A program made the position numbers and the translations under genes. From positions 5,022,001 through 5,086,000 of the forward strand of contig OZ004587.1 of assembly GCA_963924555.1 (NCBI GenBank): a stretch of DNA of 64,000 nt, read 5' to 3'. Positions 35,242-46,008 of the stretch are shown in pieces (the first letter of the stretch is position 1; every line of letters begins with the position of its first letter). The notes beneath the pieces were generated by a model, which saw nothing but the letters and a program-made list of their open reading frames with translations, made no database searches and was not told the DNA's origin. Origin of the DNA: Crambe crambe. Its lineage: Eukaryota; Porifera; Demospongiae; Poecilosclerida; Crambeidae.

Positions 35242-36012
35242 TAAGGGGGGTTCCCTGGCTAAAAATTCTGCACAAAAAAATATTGGATTACTCATTAAAC
35301 GTAATGTGTAATCGCATGAAATTAAGTATGCTACTTCAATGATAGTTGGAGTACTTACAAATCAAAAAGTGGGTGTGGCTTAAGAATTGCGGCCCCAAAA
35401 TATTGCGTTCAAGCAAAAATGAAGACCACTGTTAGGGACAGTAATAACTCAGGAAAAAAATTGTGGTAAAATTTCACCACTTTACACAGTGCTAATTATG
35501 TAGGACTACAAATGTGGCTTTCCTTCCATAGCAACACACACAAAAATTTTAAATCATCTTTTAAGTGATTCACTAATGTTTTAAAGTACCTTTCAGTACT
35601 TTAGGTCATTTAACGTGGATTACAGTGCCAATAGAGAGCCACATTTTGTAGAGCTTCTAAAGAAGAGATTCAAATTATATCTTAATTATAAGTTTTAAAA
35701 TTTTTTTAATGAAATTATCATTGTCCCAAGAAGCAAATTTTTAACCCTTTAGGGTATACAGCTACTCTCATAGTGCCTTCACAAGTGGTCGTTAAAAAAA
35801 TATTAATAAAAAATAGTTAATTATGTGATAGCGGCTTCAAATTTGGCTTCGACTTAGTTATAGGATGAAACTAAGTAATGAATTTTTTTATCTGGGTTAT
35901 ACGGACATTGGTATGGAGGAAGGGAAGGGCTAAGACAGGAAGTAAAAAGTGGGCGGAGTTACGCTAATACATTTGTAAAGTGGCAAGTTTTGGACCCAGG
36001 GAACCCCCTTAG
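35242..36012. mobile_element. Non-autonomous inverted-repeat element, 0.77 kb
   Basis: The left end TTAAGGGGGGTTCCCTGG is mirrored at the right by CCCAGGGAACCCCCTTAG, a 16-17 bp terminal inverted repeat with one G of length difference. The interior is AT-rich with no coding frame. The outer bases could be a TA or TTAA target duplication; I cannot decide which superfamily. Confidence 0.7.
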
Positions 36013-38830
36013 GCCACTGTTTTATAGAATCCTAGTTTCCTGTCCAAGAAGACATCCACAAGTGCTGTGGGTATAATTATTCTATTATTGCTTCCTTATT
36101 TGTCTCAAAGGTCCTGTCTTCATCACCACAGGCTTTCCCAAAGAGAGCTGTATGTGAAGCCAAATGTGTGCACTCTACTGTGCGCATGAGCAATGGCAGT
36201 AATATTTTTTGATGCGGTGACATTTTCAATATGTGGGCGGTGGACAGGAAACAGTCATTCTATTAATAGTGGCCTAGCTATTAATCGTAGCTACGTATGT
36301 AGTGCTCGCTATTATAACCAATAATGGCTGATTCAATTCTAATCAGCTAAGTACGTAGGTAGCATTTCATATGATAATATGGACAACCATCCTGTAACTA
36401 TGTATGTTATAGGCTTCTTTGTGGAGGAATCCTTGGGGAAAGTTTGAATAAGACTTCAGATTGAAATGGCCAGACACATGTGCTACAATTATTCATTATT
36501 CCCACTTATTTTGAGTGTATCAGAGAGTGCGCTAGCACTCTCTAAGTAGAGATGGCAGGTCAAAGGTCATTAAGACTGTATAAACTAAAAACTCTTCTTT
36601 CTCTTCTTACCCTTACTCTACAGGTTCTCACAGGTCATGGCCCTATCCCTACATCTACACAGAAGACAGGACAATGTATAATAATCTAAAATTCATTCTA
36701 TAGCATTAACAAAAAACGATTTCAAAAATTGACTTTTGTTCTTGTTTTCAACATAATAGCTAATAGGATAATAATAAGATCGACGTACTGACTGGCTGGA
36801 ATTCTGTTCCGGCCATCTGTTAGAGCGGCACCTAGAGGCTGATCTTTTGCCATTAGTTTTCACTACAGTTCTATTTCACAATTCAGTGATATCGAACACT
36901 ACTAATCTTTCTTCGCCATTTTAAGGGGCGTGGCCGCGTAGGTGCGCGCTAGCTAGAGCTGTTTAACTCTATTATTAGTACTTAGCTCTGTATAGTTTGA
37001 TCACTTCACAGCCCCGTAGAAAGTAAAATTCTAATGATCAGATGTGGGTGTGGTCAAGTGAAATGGGTGTGGCTACACAATAATACTCACTAGGGCTGCA
37101 TAAATTATGCTGGTGAACATTTTAGGTGTGTTAAATATTAGTTATAGGTAAAATTTTGAGCAGTGACTGGGCAACTTGCTGATTCCCTTTTGACATGCAT
37201 GACATGATGAATAACATGCACCAAGGGTGCATTGAGTTGCGAAGTGGGAGAGGGCCAATGTTTTATACATAGACGGCATAGCTAGTGTAAATATTAAGCT
37301 CTTGTCAGCATAATAATGTCCATAAACTGTAGCTAAATATAGTACCAATTTATATTTCAGAATCTACACTAGTTGCATGTCCTCTTGCTGCTTCGAGGCT
37401 TGATGCCCTTGCATGTGCACAGCTGCTGCAGCCAGTCAGCATTTACTTAGCAACATCTAAGTCAGCATTTTTAACTATGATGAATAACATGCACACAGCT
37501 GCAACATCTAGCTAAGTCAGCATTTTAACTAATTTGCTGATTCCATTTTGACATGCATGATATGATGAATAACATGTAAGCTTAGCTACACAGCTGCTGC
37601 AGCCACATAACAACATCTAGGTCAACATTTTTAGTATAGGCCACTAACAAGTTTCTCATCCCCCGCCCACATTAGTTTACTCTGTACCTACAGGATTTGG
37701 CCATTATAATACCTGACTGTATCAACTCCTGTGGTTTTTCCAAGAAAATAACTATAAAAATAATGACATAATGGCTTATATATGCCGCCCGTCCGCATCA
37801 GTCTGAGCAAAACCATCTGATGAGAAACTTATGATCAACAAATAGTGGTCATACGTATTATTGATACTGAAAGAAAAGATGCCTGCCTGGGAAAGAAATT
37901 GAGCCTGAGCCTGAAGCTTCTAGCACTAGCAGTATTGTTATATCTTTTGAGTAAACTGAAAAGTCCTGCTCCATCAGACCTCGAGAAAGAGGAAATTACT
38001 AATATTCGGGCATTATAAATAGATATCAAAGCTAGGTATACATTATGGGCATGCAGTGTGCTTGAGAATTTGAGAATAGTATTATAGTTGAGTAAGCCCT
38101 AATGATATCGGGTCAAAGGTTTAAAAGTGGTCTGACCAGTTGCTACGGGCCTGCTTCACCATGCCAGTGCCTCCAACCTGTCAGTGTGAATTTTAATCTC
38201 AGGCTCCCATAGCTAAGCTAGTTCTTCAAGTTTAGCTAACTATCTATCCTGGTCAGATGGTGTTCCAGCCATTCCTCAGTATACATGCTCATCCTACATG
38301 GCTGTATGTAGTCTGCTCACTTCATCATGCCAGTGTGTGCACCTCCATTACCAACATGTCAACTTTGATTTCATATAAAATGTCATGAATTTAAGCGATT
38401 TTGTTACTTAATGCTATAATATGAAATGCACAAGTTAAATTCCTCAAGTATTTTTCAGTAAAAATACTTAGGAATCAGTATGGTAGGTTTGCCATGCACA
38501 CATTGCTGTTGCTATAAAGTACACAATTATTGATCATCAGCACTATGCACCTACAAGAGGAAGATAATAAATAGGTTATGTTATACTGATGAATTTCTAT
38601 AGCTATCTAATTACAAAAAAAAAGAATGGAAACAAGTGAGCGCAAAAAATTTCAAAAGTTAAGTAGGGATAGCCATAAAATATAGCTGCATTATTACTAT
38701 TCCTATCACTCTCAGCCTTCCTAATTTCAGTAACCACACCTATATCCAACTTAAATCCCTATTTCACTCCCCCTTCAGCAACAACAAGTGAGTCAAGTAA
38801 CCATCCATCACCAAACTCAACAACCACACC
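36013..38830. other. Intergenic with diverged short repeats
   Basis: About 37170-37620 holds diverged repeats of TTGCTGATTCC-TTTTGACATGCATGA, ATGATGAATAACATG and CAACATCTAGCTAAGTCAGCATTTT, each present two or three times. No supported gene elsewhere in this 2.8 kb. Confidence 0.5.
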
Positions 38831-38892
38831 AAAATACTATTCCTACTTCACTCCTATTAGGCGTCCTAGGAGTGAAGTAGGAATAGTATTTT
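38831..38892. repeat. Perfect 25-bp-arm hairpin at the left edge of the array
   Basis: The 25 bases 38831-38855 (AAAATACTATTCCTACTTCA plus CTCCT) and 38868-38892 are exact reverse complements with a 12-base loop. It lies 27 bases before the point where similarity among the tandem units begins. Confidence 0.93.
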
Positions 38893-39059
38893 GATAATAT
38901 TGCGTTAGCTACGTATGCGTGCTCACATTTTTGGGATTATCAATTTGGATGCTCCCAGATACACGAGTTTTGTTTTACCAGTGCATCTATGGTTGTAAGT
39001 GCATAGCAATACCAACAGCACACTATTTTGTCCCAATTATTAATCCACACATTTTTTTA

Positions 39060-39082
39060 GTGTGTGTGTGTGTGTGTGTGTG
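39060..39082. repeat. (TG)n microsatellite
   Basis: Eleven TG repeats in unit 1. The equivalent place in units 2-4 has only TGTGTGCGTTGGGAC, so the run expanded in one copy. Confidence 0.85.
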
Positions 39083-39506
39083 TTGGGACATTTTTAGTGG
39101 CAGTATACATTTTCATTTTTAAAGTGAGCAGTCATTAGCATAACCATCTTCTTATTTCCTGTTGGTTGACCATTGTGGTTAATGTAACCACGCAGAAGAC
39201 TGACAAACATTGTTTAATCTGTTAAATCTGGGTTATGTCCCCAAACACCCTGGGACTATATGGCAGGAGGAAGTGTGGTATTAAAACAACACCGTAAAAA
39301 GGAAGTTTGAGGCCAGAAATAATTATGAGATCATACTGAAACCACTGCATTCATGCATGTCCTCTGCTACTGAGGGAAGGTATTGGTTTACACTACATCC
39401 GGAGAATGGTATTAGCTATTACCACCTTGAGGCAGTAAGTCATTAGCTAAATATTTCAAAAAGGATGACAGATAAAATTGATTAAAAGGTTATTGACCAG
39501 CCTAGC

Positions 39507-39515
39507 TATAAAAAA
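39507..39515 (+). promoter_or_regulatory. TATA box of Calx-beta gene 1 (LLTP-derived region)
   Basis: TATAAAAAA is followed by TTTCAGTGCAGAATTCTC and then AATTTGCACTT, closely matching the leader of LLTP copy 2 (AGTGCAGAATTCTC, AATTTGCACTA at about 9040-9080). The same block precedes genes 2-4 at about 45883, 52218 and 58650. Confidence 0.6.
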
Positions 39516-39632
39516 GGAAGATTGGATTAAAAATTTCAGTGCAGAATTCTCAACGTCAACAAAAGTTAAAGCTGCAATTTGCACTTGGGAAATATCAAGC
39601 AATTAAAAGTATCTGCTCAGATTGTTGAAGAG

Positions 39633-42600
39633 ATGCAACACAAATCGATGATCTTGATCATTGCAGCATCAGTGCTACAGTGTTTCTCCAGTGCCACTGC
39701 AATACCAAGATATGTGAAAACAGGATCTGTAACGTCGGATTTAAGACGATACAGAAGAGATGTAAAGAGTGATCAACTAGGTAATTATAATATAAAACAA
39801 AGTTTCTATAATAGCTAAATAATTCTCCAAGAAATATGAATATTCGTGGGTAAGCAATGAGATGATGCTAAAAAGTGCATTAGCTAGCTCATTCTGTAAA
39901 AGCTATATAATTATATATAGTACAGGTCACATGACTAAATTTGTTACCAATCAGATACTCACTGAGTGTACCAAACGTTTAGTTCACACTTAGAATTAGT
40001 ACAGCATGCATAGGAACTGCGTATAGGAGCCTATCAGAACGACCACTAGGACTATGTTTATCTTGTTTATAATAGCAATTTCAGTACCGACTCACTAGTA
40101 TAGCTAGTGTGGGTATGGGCTTGCTCAGGCTTGCTCCAATGATGGCTTTCATTATTTTCAGAGTTCTAGTTAGTCCAGATACATAGCTATTAATGAAAAT
40201 AGCTACGTACCATCAATATAATTTTACATAGACTGCTACAGCATGCAGTGTAACATTCCTTTCCTCTTCTTTTTTTTTTTTTTTTTTTTGGTATAGTATT
40301 TGGATTCAATCAAACAGAATTTAGGGGAGTAGAACGAGGAGAGGAATATGCTGTTGAGGTTGGCTTCTTATCGGGCAGATCTACTTCAGTAGTCATCGCT
40401 GAAATTATACTGAATTTAGGAAGTGCAGGTACGCGATTCTTTGGTATCTATCTTGTATACATATAAGTAAGCCTCACTTTGACAAGTATTGTTTCCTTGT
40501 TTTCTTACAGGGACAGATGATGTAAAGTTAGGTACCACTTTTATAAGGATTTTCCCAAACGATCAAAATCCAAGACAACTGGTTACATTTTCATTACTTG
40601 CTGATTCAACTGCTCAAGAACTGGATGAGACATTTACCATCACTTTCACTATAACTGCCTCTAATTTTGAAAGCATTAGTTCTCCACTGATAATCAGGAA
40701 CACACTCCAGGGAACGATAGTGGATCGTAATGGTACGTATGTACACATTTCACTTAGTCAATGAGTGCAGTGTGCACACGAAGGAGGAAGGAGAGATTGC
40801 AGTATATGCATTATAAGATACTTGCCTAGAAAACCTTGTGTAATGTACGAGTTCACAAAGCTACATTGCTAGCTACCAAAATCACTAATATATTATTATC
40901 TTTAAATTCTAGAGATTTCTTTTCAATTTACGGAGGATGATTATTTGATCAATGAAAATCAGCTGATTATGCCAGTTCTGGTGGCAAAAGATCCAAGTCA
41001 GAGACTTGCAAATCCAGTCACATTAAGGGTAACTCCATTGACAGTTGATGGAGCAGTGCGAAGGGGTATTGTTGAAGATACAATTGTTCCCAATAATGAC
41101 ACATCTCCAAACAGAGCACGTAAGTAAGAATAACTATACATTGGTACAATTTTCTTTAGGTGGTTATTTATTCAAGTGATAATTTTAGTGGAAGTTACGT
41201 ATGTATGTGGGTATATCTATTCATGCTAAAAGTTGACATGCAAGAAGAGATGAGACAGATCGAGCATACAGCTGCAATACTAATTATGCAATTGACTTGA
41301 ATGTAATAATTGAATTAAATGTACATAATAATCCTTATACTGTAGCCTCTGGTGGGGATTGTTACATTCAAGACAACATTGGGTATAGGCCTTAACTGAT
41401 GTGAGAATCAGTAGTGATGATATATAGTGTTATGGACACATTTGTGTATGAAGTTCGTCTGCAGAGACAACTATCTTTCTTTTTTTTTTTGAGTGCTAGC
41501 TACTACACATAATTATTTCACTCTTTAAGCTCTCTCTAATACTATATCAACAGTATACCTTAATTGTTCCATTTGTCCATTGTTTAATTCTTATTATACA
41601 GAGGAGGCAGACTTTGATGGCACTGTGATTGAAATTACTTACCCTGCTGATGAAGGTTTAGCTCAACCGATAGCAAGTGTGAGGGCATCTATCCCTGTGG
41701 TGGATGATACAATTGATGAGGCAGAAGTACAACAATTCATTGCTTATTTGGAGATCGCTAATGCCACCAACCTTGGTGGTGTAGACAATTCAGTTCGCAA
41801 TACCACAATCTGTAGAATAGAAGATGATGACTGTAAGTATTGCATTATAATAATTATTCCATAGGTGTAGGAATTACTTTCTGATTGTCGGGGGGAATGC
41901 CCTTTTTTATGTTTAGAATTTTGGAATACTTTCCTCATCAAATCAATTTATGGCTTGGTTGGGGGGGGGGGTGGGGTGGGGGGGGGCGGGGTGGGGGGGG
42001 GCATGGCCCCACCAGCCCCCCTATTCCTATAATTATGCATTCTACGTAGTTAATGCTCTCAACACATGTCTTCAAAATGTACAGGCTATTACTTTAGACC
42101 CATCATAAAATGTAATAATTATTCTTAACACAGCTATTCAGATTGGATTTCTGTGGCAATCATATAACTTCACAGAGCCTAGACGCAGACGTTTGTTTTC
42201 CGATGTGATAATCATAAAAAATTCTGTAACTGAACAAACATATTCAGTGGTTATCACTGCTTCCACTCCTACTGATCCTCGTTTGAATGCCGCTACACTT
42301 GAACATAGAGGTGGTGGAGATTACAGTCTTGGATCACTTGGACAAACTTTTATAACCAGAGATATCAAGCCAGATATGCAGAGTATAAGATTTACTTTTT
42401 TTCTGAATGGTGATACGTTTCCAGAAGGAGTAGAATCCTTTCAAGCAACTATTACACCCAGTGAAGGATTTCCTACTTATGGAACTCCAACTACCCTCTT
42501 CAATAGTACCTTGATTAATATTATAGATGATGATAGTAAGTTCAAAGATAATGTTATTTTTTAGTCACTGAGGTTGGATTTGAGGTTGGATTTGAGTTTC

Positions 42601-43223
42601 CAGAATACTCGTTAATGAGACTAAAGTTTCTGTTGAAATTTGTGTCAATGTGACCATGCAATCTGCTAGCAGCTGCATGATGACCTTGAAAGTTATAGCT
42701 TCTGCTAAGGATTATTAGTAAAGGGGGTGTTCCCACTTAGTGGGACATACAGCCTCCTGAGGATTTTTTAGTAAATTGTGTGTCCCCTACTTTGTAAATA
42801 TTAAATTCTCGACATTACTTCCAGCTGACTGATGATTTTCTGTCTACTAACATTTCCTTTAGCTCACGACGCTCCTTCTGTAACGACAGCATGTTCTCAC
42901 ACATTTGTAGCAGTGGCATGGCAGAGACCTTTCACTTCATGTGGAGTGATTAAAAGCTATGATGTTATGTTCGCCAATTCTATTACTGGTCAAGAATTTT
43001 TGGTCAGGAATTTCAGTGATGTTCTCTATACAATCTCTTCGACCAGTCCAGTTCTTAATATAGGAGCAAGAGATCACTCAACTGTTCAGGTACGTAAAGG
43101 ACCTAGGTATATTAGAATTTTTTTTAAAAAATAAAAATATTTTTATCTTGTGCATAGGTCCGTGTTGCTGATGGAAGGTGGAGTGAACCTAAAGAGTTGT
43201 GTCCTATTCAGACTGGATTATAA
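39633..43223 (+). CDS. Secreted Calx-beta/FN3 protein, array gene 1
   Basis: Eight exons: 39633-39780, 40297-40428, 40511-40732, 40913-41119, 41602-41832, 42134-42535, 42863-43089, 43158-43223; all GT-AG, 544 aa. Introns 1-6 are phase 1, intron 7 phase 0. Residues 1-23 are a signal peptide (MQHKSMILIIAASVLQCFSS), followed by RYVKTGSVTSDLRRYRRD with a furin-like RYRR. Exons 2-3 (about 50-167), 4-5 (168-313) and 6 (314-447) each look like a Calx-beta domain: a long beta sandwich with DE-T-FTITFTIT or FPEGVESFQATI near the end and closing IVDRNG, IEDDD or IDDDS. Exons 7-8 (448-544) resemble FN3 (APSVTTACSHTFVAVAWQRP, VRVADGRWSEP). Calx-beta domains bind calcium or act in adhesion, and sponge aggregation factors are built from them, so an extracellular adhesive role is plausible but inferred. 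The TTG-led frame upstream (39579) is not the start: the ATG at 39633 matches LLTP. Confidence 0.85.
41961..42001. repeat. Poly-G tract in intron 5, unit 1
   Basis: 41 bases almost all G, broken by single T or C. The counterparts are 22 bases in unit 2, 28 in unit 3 and 35 in unit 4. This is a G-quadruplex-capable, fast-evolving tract inside the intron before the third Calx-beta domain. Confidence 0.9.
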
Positions 43224-43885
43224 AACTAGCCATCATGGCTTTACTTATGACATTGTGTATATGTATTATCAGTAGAATAATATTTTTATAGCTACGTACA
43301 GTGTGCATTGCATGCTCAGTGTACATATGTACTAGTTAGCTATATCTTTTATGACAACATTCATAATAATAGCAATTATTATTAAGTACCTGTTATTGCA
43401 ATCAACTATCTACATATGTAGCTATATAGGTAGTTACCTACTTGGGAAGTTTACTAAACAACACATAATACGTATAGCAGTAATTAAGTTATATGCAGCT
43501 AAAGCAATTAATACATACAGCCACATTCTGATAGCATAGTTTTGGGAATAATACGTAGGTCCATCAAAGCAGGAAGCATAATGCTGGCATAATAGGCTAT
43601 GAAAAGTGAACTCCATGGTTGATCTTGAATGTATTTATCATGTGTACCTGGCCTAACTTGTCTGCTAGTGAGATAGCAAATAGCCTTTCAATACACACAT
43701 ATATATATGAAAGGAAAAAAATGTTTATGCTAAATAAAAAGGCCATGTACGTAGCTCCTTTAACAGTTTCTGTCAACAAAAATCAAAATTATGCTGCCTT
43801 CAATACTCCTCTCAATAATCCTGCCTCCCACCAAGCTGCTTTAATTGTTCATGTCAGTATAAAAGTGTTCTGCTTGCATGGTTTA

Positions 43886-44400
43886 GGCATGCAATCACTC
43901 GTGAGTGCTGTGTGTTCCGCAGGAGCCAAAAATGTCGTGCTTCTTGGAGGATTGGCTTGGTCCAACTCCCTTGCTCAGTGGACAGAGTACCTACCAGTTG
44001 ATCCGCTCAACAACACAGCTGCAACATGGCACAGCTACAATCTTAACTATTGCAACAACCAGAACTGCTGGGACTCTGTCGCTCAAGTAAAACAAAAATT
44101 CCCTATAGTGTGCACAGAGTTGGAGAAAATGACTGTGCCGGAGGCTACGTGTCAGGCCTAATGAAATGGATGGATGACATGGTAATCAGCTACTTGGCAT
44201 GAACCTACAACGCCTGGGACTGCAAGTCTGGTCCTGCTCTTATCAGCAGCTATGATAATGGTGGAGTGCCAACTAACTACGGCCAGGCAGTAAAGAATCA
44301 TTATGCTATGAACACTATGAGCTAATTAAACATCTGTTCCTCTGTATTTGAAGCCTATTATAGTGTTATAAATTTTTATGTGCCAGAATAAGTATTACAG
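43886..44400 (+). pseudogene. GH5 cellulase 3' fragment, unit 1
   Basis: Matches 29987-30510 of the GH5 gene, starting abruptly at GGCATGCAATCAC and running into its 3' untranslated region. It encodes GMQSLVSAVCSAGAKNVVLL and AATWHSYNLNYCNN, then loses the frame. Against the parent it has a 3-base loss after NCW, a one-base loss in the nucleophile block (TEFGENDC becomes TELEKMT) and a W-to-stop change (TGG to TGA) in YLAW. It lacks the NEP half, so it cannot be an enzyme. The same lesions occur in all four units and predate amplification. A TATAAAAG word lies 21-28 bases before the breakpoint. Confidence 0.9.
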
Positions 44401-44845
44401 TGGACTCATTATCATAATAATCTCTACATTCTCTTCTATTCTTGCTAGCTATTATGCATTATTTAAATTCAGTATTGATTGCAATGCAAAATATAATCAT
44501 ATTCATAGCTAGCTATACAAATAATTGCATTCTTTTAAAACCACAATGTAATTAACCCATTGAAAGTTCTAGGGTGCTTGGTTTACTGGTCATTTATTAG
44601 TTTAGAGCCCTGATGCATGGCTGGTGATTTCACAGTTTTAAAACTTCAAAGCATAATAATTATTATGGATGCCATAATATTGGATGACCCCCAAACACTT
44701 GGGAGTTGGATCATCTGGTAACATTACATTGCATTGCACATACATGATTATGCTGCCACAAACGCTTACATAATATGCTGCCATATTCACTTGTAATTGA
44801 CTAACTGGACCTGCATGGCGGGTACTATCAAGCTGTGATAATAGC
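44401..44845. other. Unit spacer
   Basis: AT-rich sequence between the GH5 fragment and the MITE, repeated in the other units. No gene seen. Confidence 0.6.
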
Positions 44846-45159
44846 TACAGTGTAACCTGGTTATCTGCACCTCTTTATCTGGAACCTCTTTATCCGGATT
44901 AGGAAATAGTGATTAATACATGCACTACAAGCATGTGTAATGGATATTTTCTGAGAGTGCTTTGCACAGGCACATAATTAGCAACTGCATAACAACAAGC
45001 TACATTGTTCTAAGCTGTTAGTACTAGCTTTAAAAAAATCCCAAACAGCCAACATAACCTCAACACTATCTATTTCACTTATCCGGACTAATTCACTTAT
45101 CCGGCAGCCAAGAAAAAATGCTTGGATAAAGGTATCCGGATAACCGAGGTTCGACTGTA
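44846..45159. mobile_element. Pogo/Tigger-like MITE, unit 1
   Basis: The left end TACAGTGTAACCTGGTTATC and the complement of the right end TACAGTCGAACCTCGGTTATCC form terminal inverted repeats with TA outermost. Internal subterminal repeats TTATCCGG occur several times. The CAGT-GAACCT-GGTTATCCGG pattern is typical of pogo/Tigger-type elements. There is no transposase frame. Copies are at 51165-51484 and 57594-57916, with a truncated one from 63929. Confidence 0.75.
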
Positions 45160-46008
45160 ATCACTATAGCTAGTGCCTATAGTGGCTGTATGATTGTAGT
45201 TAGCTAGCTATGTCTGCTCACATTTTGAACTGACACACACGAGTTTTGTTTTACCATTGCATCTATATATGGTTGTACATTCAGAGTCATGGCAACTTTC
45301 TTCTACTCTGGACACCTTAGGATTCATGGAGTGCTTAGCTATACACATACAAGCATGCAGCTCACTGTAAAATGAAAGAATGAAAGTGTTTACTGCACAC
45401 CATTTTTCCCAATTAATCCACACATTGTTATGTTTTTTAGTGTGTGCGTTGGGACCTTTTTAGTGGCAGTACACATTTTCATTTTTAAAGTGAGCAGTCA
45501 TGATTAATGCACAACCATCTTCTTATTTTCTGTTGGTTAACCATTGTGGTTAATATAACCACGGTGATGCAGCCAGAAGACTGACAAACATTGTTTAATC
45601 TGTTAAATCTGGGTTATGTCCCCAAACACCCTGGGACTATATGGCAGGAGGAAGTGTGGTATTAAAACAACACCGTAAAAAGGAAGTTTGATGCCAGAAA
45701 TAATTATGAGATCATACTGAAACCACTGCATTCATGCATGTCCTCTGCTACTGAGGGAAGGTATTGGTTTACACTACATCCAGAGAACGGTATTAGCTAT
45801 TACCACCTTGAGGCAGTAAGTCATTAGCTAAATATTTCAAAAAGGATGACAGATTAAAAGGTTATTGACCAGCCTAGCTAGCTATAAAAAAGGAAGATTG
45901 GATTAAAAATTTCAGTGCAGAGTTCTCAACGTCAACAAAAGTTAAAGCTGCAATTTGCACTTGGGAAATATCAAGCAATTAAAAGTATCTGCTCAGATTG
46001 TTGAAGAG

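Noticed and set aside
39579..39632. N-terminal extension MHLGNIKQLKVSAQIVEE of the Calx-beta genes
   Set aside because: It starts with TTG and corresponds to the LLTP-like leader. The ATG at 39633 matches the LLTP start and opens a signal peptide.
43597..43779. Small frames on both strands between Calx-beta stop and GH5 fragment
   Set aside because: AT-rich chance frames with stop-to-stop variation between units.
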